Source of the DNA: an uncultured Collinsella sp.
GTDB taxonomy: Bacteria > Actinomycetota > Coriobacteriia > Coriobacteriales > Coriobacteriaceae
NCBI GenBank assembly: GCA_900752215.1
Contig: CAADUO010000059.1
Coordinates: 1 to 10,532 of the forward strand
Direction: 5' to 3'
DNA length: 10,532 nt
Position 1 is the stretch's first letter. Each line of letters begins with the position of its first letter. Below the pieces are notes generated by a model. The model saw only the letters and a list, made by a program, of their open reading frames with translations, searched no databases and was not told where the DNA came from. Of the stretch, positions 5,792-10,532 are shown piece by piece. The translations under genes were made by a program, and so were the position numbers.

Positions 5792-5908
5792 CGTCTTGGC
5801 AGCAGGTACCACATGCACCGCCAGAAGACCGCACGAGCCCACCTTCCGACTGCAGGGAACAGACGCACGAGACGTGCATCTGCAAGACAGCAGACGGAAG
5901 GGAGCCTA

Positions 5909-6889
5909 ATGGCAGGAACAAACACAATCAAGCAACAGGCCGCCGGGGCAGGAGCCACGGGCGCGGGACAGGCCAAGGCGGCGCTCCAGGTCTTTGCGGG
6001 CGGCGCCTGCTACGGCGCGATGGCCACGACCTACAAGCTCGCCTACGCCGCGGGCTTCACCTCGGCGCAGGTAGTGGCGAGCCAGGCGTGGTTCGGCTGC
6101 CTCTTCTTCGCCCTCGCCACGCTCGCAGGGCACGCACTCGGGCACCGCTGGCAGCGCGTGGGCTGGAAGCTCGCCCTCAAGCTCATGGGCCTGGGAGCCC
6201 TCACCTGCCTCACCTCAATCCTCTACTGCTACGCCATGAGCGTACTGCCCGCCCCGGTGGCGCTCACGCTCCTCTTCCAGTTCACGTGGCTGGGGCTCGT
6301 GTGGCAGACCGTCATGACGCGCCGGCCGCCGAGGCTCCTCCAAGTGGCCTCCGCCCTGGTCATCGTCTTCGGAACGGTGTTCGCCAGCGGCGTCTACAAG
6401 ACCGGCATCACCGGGTACGACCCCGTGGCCCTGCTCTGCGCGCTGGGGGCGGCCGTGTCCTGCTCCCTCTTTGTCACCCTCTCCGGCAAGGTCGAGGCCC
6501 CCTGCTCGTCCGAGCAGCGTGGCGTCATCGTATGCGCGGGCTCCGTGGTCATGTCGCTCACAGTGTGCCCGGACTACGTCGTCTCGGGCGTCCTCGCCCA
6601 GGGCATCCTACCCTTTGCCGTCATCGCCGGCTTCTTTGGCATGCTCTGCCCGGTCCTGCTCTTCGGCATGGGCTCTCCGCACCTGCCTGCGGGCCTCTCC
6701 ACTGTCATGGCCGCTGCGGAACTCCCCGCCGGCCTGCTCATCGCCATGATCGTCCTCGGCGAGCCGCTCGGCGTCGTCGAGTGGCTGGGCGTCGCCATCA
6801 TCCTCGCCGGCGTGTGCCTGGCACAGGTCCCCTCCCTGCTTGGAGGCCGGGAGGCACGTCGCGCCGCCGCAGGACAAGCCGTCAGCTAG
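5909..6889 (+). CDS. DMT superfamily transporter (EamA domains)
   Basis: A 326-residue integral membrane protein of the drug/metabolite transporter superfamily, with about ten hydrophobic segments arranged as two EamA repeats (about residues 25-160 and 170-305). The family exports or imports small metabolites; the substrate is not visible here. Characteristic features are the hydrophobic LPAPVALTLLFQFTWLGLV segment in repeat 1 and the repeat 2 ending AAAELPAGLLIAMIVLGEPL followed by WLGVAIILAGV (about 268-301). The N-terminus (MAGTNTIKQQ, then Ala/Gly-rich) and C-terminus are polar. I start it at 5909 because GGAAGGGAG (5896-5904) lies just upstream. An open frame reaching back to 5705 would read through a strong terminator and is rejected. 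It heads the operon with the 6-phospho-beta-glucosidase and PTS genes, so a link to beta-glucoside use is possible. Confidence 0.88.
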   Translation: MAGTNTIKQQAAGAGATGAGQAKAALQVFAGGACYGAMATTYKLAYAAGFTSAQVVASQAWFGCLFFALATLAGHALGHRWQRVGWKLALKLMGLGALTCLTSILYCYAMSVLPAPVALTLLFQFTWLGLVWQTVMTRRPPRLLQVASALVIVFGTVFASGVYKTGITGYDPVALLCALGAAVSCSLFVTLSGKVEAPCSSEQRGVIVCAGSVVMSLTVCPDYVVSGVLAQGILPFAVIAGFFGMLCPVLLFGMGSPHLPAGLSTVMAAAELPAGLLIAMIVLGEPLGVVEWLGVAIILAGVCLAQVPSLLGGREARRAAAGQAVS

Positions 6890-6903
6890 TCACCCCTTCA
6901 CAG

Positions 6904-6954
6904 GCGGCCCGCGCGCATCAGGGAAAGGGCCACGGGCCCGGCGCGCGAGGCCGC
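6904..6954 (+). promoter_or_regulatory. Intercistronic GC-rich hairpin
   Basis: GCGGCCCGCGCGC (6904-6916) pairs with GCGCGCGAGGCCGC (6941-6954) with one bulged base. GGGCC/GGCCC inside could extend it. It lies 14 bases after the EamA stop and 57 bases before the glucosidase start, with no U-tract. It may stabilise or process the mRNA so that downstream genes are expressed at a different level. Confidence 0.5.
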
Positions 6955-7011
6955 AAGGACGTTATAAAGCGTCCCCCGCAGAGATGGGGGCGCCAGAGAG
7001 AAGGAGGCACC

Positions 7012-8442
7012 ATGCCATTTCCAAAAGGGTTCCTTTGGGGAGGAGCCACCGCCGCCAACCAATGCGAGGGAGGTTATGACGAGGGCGGCCGCGGCCTTGC
7101 CAACGTCGACGTCATCCCACACGGGCCGGAGCGCAACGACGTAAGCCGCGGCCTGAGGCGCATGCTCGACTTTGAGTCCGGGTACTACTACCCGGCCCAG
7201 ACGGGTATCGACTTCTACCACCACTACCGCGAAGACATAGCCCTCTTCGCGGAGATGGGCTTCAAGGTCTTTCGCCTCTCCATCGCCTGGAGCCGCATCT
7301 TCCCCAATGGCGACGAGGAGGAGCCCAACGAGGCCGGGCTCGCCTTCTACGAGGACGTGTTCCGCTGCTGCCGCGAGCACGGGATCGAGCCCCTCGTGAC
7401 CATCACGCACTTCGACTGCCCCATCCACCTCGTCAAGAAGTACGGCGCCTGGCGAAACCGCACCCTTATCGAGCTCTACAAGCGGCTTGTGACGGTGCTC
7501 TTCAACCGCTATCGCGGCCTCGTGCGCTGGTGGATCACGTTCAACGAGATGAACATGATCTTGCACCGTCCCTTCATGGGTGCCGGCATCGTCCTCGAGC
7601 CCGGGGAGAATGCCCGCGAGGCCGAGTACCGCGCCGCGCACAACGAGCTCGTGGCGAGCGCCTGGGCCACCAAGATCGCCCACGAGGTCGATCCGGAGAA
7701 CAAGGTGGGCTGCATGCTCGCCGCGGGAAGCTACTACCCCTACTCCTGTCGTCCCGAGGACGTTCGCGCGGCACAGGTCAAAAACCAGGAGGACCTCTTC
7801 TTCGTGGACGTGCAGGCGCGCGGTCGCTACCCCGGCTACGCGCTCAAGATGCTCGAGCGCGAGGGCATCGACGTGGGCATGACCGCCGAGGACGAGCGCA
7901 TCCTTGCGGAGAACACCGTCGACTTCATCTCGTTTAGCTACTACTCCTCGCGCTGCACCGCGGGCGACCCCGATTCCGTGGGCGGCGTCGCCGAGGGCAA
8001 CGCCTTCGCCGGCGTGGAGAACCCCTACGTGCGCACGAGCGACTGGGGCTGGGTCATCGACCCGCTGGGGTTCCGCATCACGATCAACGACCTCTGGGAC
8101 CGCTACCAGAAGCCGCTCTTTGTGGTGGAGAACGGCCTCGGCGCCTATGACGAGGTGCTTCCCGACGGCACGATCGAGGACGACTACCGCATCGCCTACC
8201 TGCGCGAGCACATCGAGGCCATGCGCGATGCCATCGAGCAGGACGGCGTCGAGATGCTCGGCTACACCACCTGGGGGCCGATCGACCTCGTGAGCGCGGG
8301 CTCCGGCGAGATGGAGAAGCGCTACGGCTTCATCTACGTGGACCGCGACAACCTGGGCAACGGCACGCTCGAGCGCAGGCGCAAGAAGAGCTTCTACTGG
8401 TACCAACAGGCCATCGCCACCAACGGAGGCGACCTGGGCTAG
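7012..8442 (+). CDS. 6-phospho-beta-glucosidase, glycoside hydrolase family 1
   Basis: This cytosolic retaining glycosidase hydrolyses 6-phospho-beta-glucosides (such as phosphorylated cellobiose, arbutin or salicin) to glucose 6-phosphate and the aglycone or sugar. The 476-residue protein is typical GH1 length. It starts FPKGFLWGGATAANQCEG with the glucose-binding Gln, and FRLSIAWSRIFPNG is at 87-100. E179 in TFNEMN is the acid/base residue and E373 in VVENG the nucleophile. The phosphate-recognition motif S428...K436-R-Y438 in SAGSGEMEKRYGF marks a 6-phospho enzyme, distinguishing it from plain beta-glucosidases. The start is fixed by AAGGAGG (7001-7007), four bases upstream. The open frame extends back to 6088 inside the EamA gene, but that part is a shadow. 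It precedes the PTS permease by 31 bases, so import-phosphorylation and hydrolysis are paired. Similar enzymes are named BglA or BglH. Confidence 0.95.
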   Translation: MPFPKGFLWGGATAANQCEGGYDEGGRGLANVDVIPHGPERNDVSRGLRRMLDFESGYYYPAQTGIDFYHHYREDIALFAEMGFKVFRLSIAWSRIFPNGDEEEPNEAGLAFYEDVFRCCREHGIEPLVTITHFDCPIHLVKKYGAWRNRTLIELYKRLVTVLFNRYRGLVRWWITFNEMNMILHRPFMGAGIVLEPGENAREAEYRAAHNELVASAWATKIAHEVDPENKVGCMLAAGSYYPYSCRPEDVRAAQVKNQEDLFFVDVQARGRYPGYALKMLEREGIDVGMTAEDERILAENTVDFISFSYYSSRCTAGDPDSVGGVAEGNAFAGVENPYVRTSDWGWVIDPLGFRITINDLWDRYQKPLFVVENGLGAYDEVLPDGTIEDDYRIAYLREHIEAMRDAIEQDGVEMLGYTTWGPIDLVSAGSGEMEKRYGFIYVDRDNLGNGTLERRRKKSFYWYQQAIATNGGDLG

Positions 8443-8473
8443 CCGCCCGGGCAATATCATTAAGGAGAAAATA

Positions 8474-9922
8474 ATGACTGAAAAATACGACGACCTGGCC
8501 GGATCCATACTCGAGAACGTAGGCGGCGCCGAGAACGTCGCCAGCGTCGCGCACTGCATCACGCGCGTGCGCTTCAAGCTCAAGGACGAGTCCCGCGCCA
8601 ACACGGCCAAGATTGAGACCCTCAAGGGCGTCATCCAGGTCATCCAGGCCAACGGCCAGTACCAGGTGGTCGTGGGTAACATCGTCGAGGACGTCTACGA
8701 CGCGGTCATGGAGGCCGGCAACTTCTCGAGCGGCGCAAGCGCCGACGACGAGCCCCAGGGCGATAAGACCGTTGCCTCCGTCATCATCGACCTCATCTCT
8801 GGCATCTTCCAGCCCATCCTGGGACCGCTTGCCGCCGCAGGCATCATGAAGGGACTGCTTGCCCTCATCACCTACTTCGTCCCGGCCTTTGCAAACGACG
8901 GCCTCTACACGCTGCTCTACACCGTGGCTGACGGCTTCTTCTACTTCCTTCCCGTCGCCCTGGCGTTCAGTGCCGCGCGCAAGTTCCGCATGAACGAGTT
9001 CACCGGCGTGGCAATCGGCGTGGCGCTCCTCTACCCGACGATGGTCGCCCTGACTTCGGGCGAGGCGCTCGGCAGCATCGACCTCGGCGTGGCCGGCACG
9101 TTCTCGTGGTACGCCACCGCCCTCGGGGTCCCCATCATCATGCCCGTGTCCGGCTACGTGAGCTCGGTGATCCCCGTCCTTCTCATGGTGTGGTTCGGCT
9201 CTATCCTTGAGCGCTGGCTCAAGAGCTGGATGCCGACTGCACTCAAGATGTTCCTCGTCCCGCTCGCCACGATGACGGTCTCCATTGTCTTGGGCTACCT
9301 CGTCATCGGCCCGGTGGCCACCCTCATCACCAACCTGCTGAGCGCGGCGTTCTCGTTCATCTTCCAGCTTCCCGTGGTTGGTTCCGTCCTGGGCAGCGCC
9401 CTGGTCGGCGGACTGTGGATGTGTCTCGTCATCTTTGGCTTCCACTGGAGCCTCATCCCCATCTCCATCATGAACCTGAACACCCTCGGCCACGACAGCG
9501 TGCTCGCCGCCACCATCGGCCACGCGTTCGCGCTCGGAGCGGTCATCTTTGCCATGTACCTCAGAAACAAGGACGAGCGCTTCCGCGGCATCGCCCTTCC
9601 CGCGATGATCTCCGCCTTCTTCTTCGGCGTCACCGAGCCGGGCATCTACGGCATCGCCCTCCCCAACAAGCGCGCGTTCGTCGTGGCGTGCCTGAGCTCC
9701 GCCGTGGGCGGCGCCATCGTGGGAATGACGGGCGCCCTCATGTACATCTCGGGCGGCCTCGGCGTCTTCAACCTGCTCAACTTCATCGACGGGACCCCTG
9801 GTGGCGCCGGGATCTCCCACATGATCTTCGCGATCATCGCCTCACTCGTCTCTGCCGTCCTGGCCTTTGTTATCGAGTTCATCACCTACCGACCCAACGA
9901 CGACGAGGAAGGCGCCCGCTAG
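8474..9922 (+). CDS. PTS beta-glucoside transporter subunit IIBC (no IIA domain)
   Basis: This membrane permease of the phosphoenolpyruvate:sugar phosphotransferase system imports a beta-glucoside and phosphorylates it at C6. The 482 residues comprise an N-terminal IIB domain (about 1-80) with phospho-acceptor C28 in VAHCITRVRFKL. An acidic linker (about 84-97) follows, then a IIC domain with many hydrophobic segments from about residue 100. The IIC signature FFFGVTEPGIYGIALPNKR has V386-T387-E388-P389 in the GITEP-like loop. The chain stops after a short acidic tail (PNDDEEGAR), where BglF-type proteins of about 620 residues carry IIA, so IIA must come from another protein. The start is supported by AAGGAG at 8462-8467, six bases upstream. 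It is the last gene of the operon with the 6-phospho-beta-glucosidase, which fixes the substrate class; the exact sugar is unknown. Confidence 0.94.
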   Translation: MTEKYDDLAGSILENVGGAENVASVAHCITRVRFKLKDESRANTAKIETLKGVIQVIQANGQYQVVVGNIVEDVYDAVMEAGNFSSGASADDEPQGDKTVASVIIDLISGIFQPILGPLAAAGIMKGLLALITYFVPAFANDGLYTLLYTVADGFFYFLPVALAFSAARKFRMNEFTGVAIGVALLYPTMVALTSGEALGSIDLGVAGTFSWYATALGVPIIMPVSGYVSSVIPVLLMVWFGSILERWLKSWMPTALKMFLVPLATMTVSIVLGYLVIGPVATLITNLLSAAFSFIFQLPVVGSVLGSALVGGLWMCLVIFGFHWSLIPISIMNLNTLGHDSVLAATIGHAFALGAVIFAMYLRNKDERFRGIALPAMISAFFFGVTEPGIYGIALPNKRAFVVACLSSAVGGAIVGMTGALMYISGGLGVFNLLNFIDGTPGGAGISHMIFAIIASLVSAVLAFVIEFITYRPNDDEEGAR

Positions 9923-9976
9923 CTTGCGCCCTTTTCGACCAGCTCTATGTAATTGAGGAGCAGTTGAGGTGGGTGA

Positions 9977-10011
9977 GGGCCGAGGGCGATCAAGGTGGCC
10001 GCCCTCGGTCC
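9977..10011 (+). terminator. GC-rich hairpin downstream of the PTS gene
   Basis: CCGAGGGCG (9980-9988) and CGCCCTCGG (10000-10008) form a 9-bp stem. It extends by one G-U and two G-C pairs (9977-9979 with 10009-10011), around an 11-base loop. It starts 55 bases after the PTS stop. No U-tract follows, so it is either a weak terminator or a 3'-end protecting hairpin. Confidence 0.5.
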
Positions 10012-10097
10012 GGGACAACCTGCCATAAGGCGTTTAGCTTTCTCAAACGGCGCTGAAATGAACTTCGCCCCGATACTTGGACGGGTCAATTAGCGAC

Positions 10098-10427
10098 CTA
10101 TGTCGCACATGGGGACTGATTCCGGAACTCCTCCGGGGTCAGTTTCTTTTGCTTAACCTGCCTCCTCTTGTTCCGGTGAACGGTGTAGGCGTCGAGGTCC
10201 CGCTTGAACTCCTCGAAGCTCCGCTACGTCCGGTTCCTGTAGAACTCGTCCTTCAGGCGCCCGGGCAGCAGCTCCGTCGCAAGAGCTCGTCCTCGCGCGC
10301 CGCCGGCCCCGGCCGGGTCCGGGCACCCTTCGGCCTCCCGCCGGCCTTCGGCGCGCCCGTACCCCCTGTCGCAAAGCTCTGCTGCAAGAGTCCTCAGCGT
10401 GGCGTCGTGCCTGACTCTCCCGTCCAT
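10098..10427 (-). pseudogene. Decayed IS3-family transposase remnant
   Basis: On the minus strand, one frame reads MDGRVRHDATLRTLAAELCD from 10427. It later gives ATELLPGRLKDEFYRNRT, an in-frame TAG (10226-10224), then SFEEFKRDLDAYTVHRNKRR and LTPEEFRNQS before the final TAG at 10100-10098. The second half is the C-terminal end of an IS3-family OrfB integrase-type transposase (the region after the last catalytic Glu). The TAG stands where homologues usually have Trp (TGG), so a single base change could explain it. The first 20 or so residues resemble the helix-turn-helix start of an OrfA instead. The catalytic DDE core is missing, so this is a deletion derivative that cannot encode an active enzyme. 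The join between the halves (about 10270-10350) is not recognisable. It is probably truncated at its high-coordinate side by the next element. Confidence 0.7.
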
Positions 10428-10444
10428 AAAGAATGGAGTGGGTA

Positions 10445-10532
10445 TGATGAATTGGACACCTAGTTAAGAGCGAAAGGTGTTCAAGATGACCCAAAGAAGA
10501 AAGCGATACGACAGGCAGTTCAAGGTCTCGGC
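10445..10532 (+). mobile_element. Left end of an IS3-family insertion sequence (partial)
   Basis: An AATTGGACACC sequence (10450-10460) in front of the OrfA start resembles the TTGGACA-containing terminal repeats of IS3-family elements. The element seems to begin near TGATGAATTGG (about 10445) and to abut the older transposase remnant. The other end is outside the window, so a target duplication cannot be checked. Confidence 0.55.
10485..10532 (+). CDS. IS3-family transposase OrfA, first 16 codons (cut by window edge)
   Basis: The frame opens MTQRRKRYDRQFKVSA, which matches the start of IS3-family OrfA proteins: a basic stretch followed by YDRQFK, leading into the helix-turn-helix that binds the element's ends. 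A weak AAAGG (10473-10477) lies seven bases upstream. OrfA and OrfB of this family are usually joined by a -1 frameshift to make the active transposase; the downstream part is beyond the window. It is in opposite orientation to the neighbouring remnant. Confidence 0.75.

Noticed and set aside
5705..5908. N-terminal extension of the EamA frame
   Set aside because: It would translate across a strong terminator and lacks a ribosome site; the start at 5909 has one.
6088..7011. Upstream extension of the GH1 open frame
   Set aside because: It overlaps the EamA gene in another frame, is rich in Arg, Pro and His, and the strong AAGGAGG before 7012 sets the start.
6898..8682. Minus-strand open frame of about 590 codons opposite the 6-phospho-beta-glucosidase
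   Set aside because: Shadow of the GH1 gene; the plus-strand protein has all the catalytic motifs.
8330..9820. Minus-strand open frame of nearly 500 codons opposite the PTS gene
   Set aside because: Very rich in Asp, Glu, His and Gly, an antisense shadow of a membrane protein gene with no recognisable domain.
1..10532. CRISPR arrays, tRNA or rRNA genes
   Set aside because: No spaced direct repeats, and no cloverleaf or rRNA-like sequence was seen on either strand.

Overview
The window looks like a chromosomal segment of a GC-rich gut Actinomycetota of the Coriobacteriia, probably Collinsella or a close relative. That placement is an inference from base composition, the style of the proteins and the IS3-type insertion-sequence proteins at the right edge; no marker gene is present to prove it.

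Left part (1-2811): the 5' end of a phosphate acetyltransferase gene (pta, minus strand, cut by the window edge) is divergent from a two-gene plus-strand unit, UDP-galactopyranose mutase (glf) and an overlapping family 2 glycosyltransferase. The pair suggests synthesis and transfer of galactofuranose into a surface glycan. The 231-base divergent spacer holds two outward-facing TATAAT boxes that form an inverted repeat, plus a hairpin in the pta leader.

Middle (2812-5908): the glycosyltransferase converges on a minus-strand P1-family (DmpA/NylC-type) self-processing peptidase. Between them lie two long stem-loop elements with the same architecture and conserved internal sequence blocks but different, fully complementary arms. 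This is the most unusual signal in the window: a repeated structured element, candidate RNA or complex terminator. Upstream of the peptidase are maf (nucleotide pyrophosphatase) and a DJ-1/PfpI gene, coupled by a 4-base ATGA overlap and ending at a hairpin terminator. A 497-base spacer follows. It has several inverted repeats and a strong intrinsic terminator lying upstream of, and reading toward, the next operon, so it is a possible attenuator.

Right part (5909-9922): a plus-strand operon encodes a DMT/EamA transporter, a family 1 6-phospho-beta-glucosidase and a beta-glucoside-type PTS permease with IIB and IIC domains but no IIA. The PTS imports and phosphorylates a beta-glucoside, and the glucosidase splits the phosphorylated product. 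These genes look more strongly C/G-ending at third codon positions than the genes to the left, and mobile-element debris follows them, so acquisition by transfer is plausible.

Right edge (9923-10532): a hairpin follows the PTS gene. Then comes a decayed minus-strand IS3-type transposase remnant with an in-frame stop, and finally the first 16 codons of another IS3-type OrfA running off the window.
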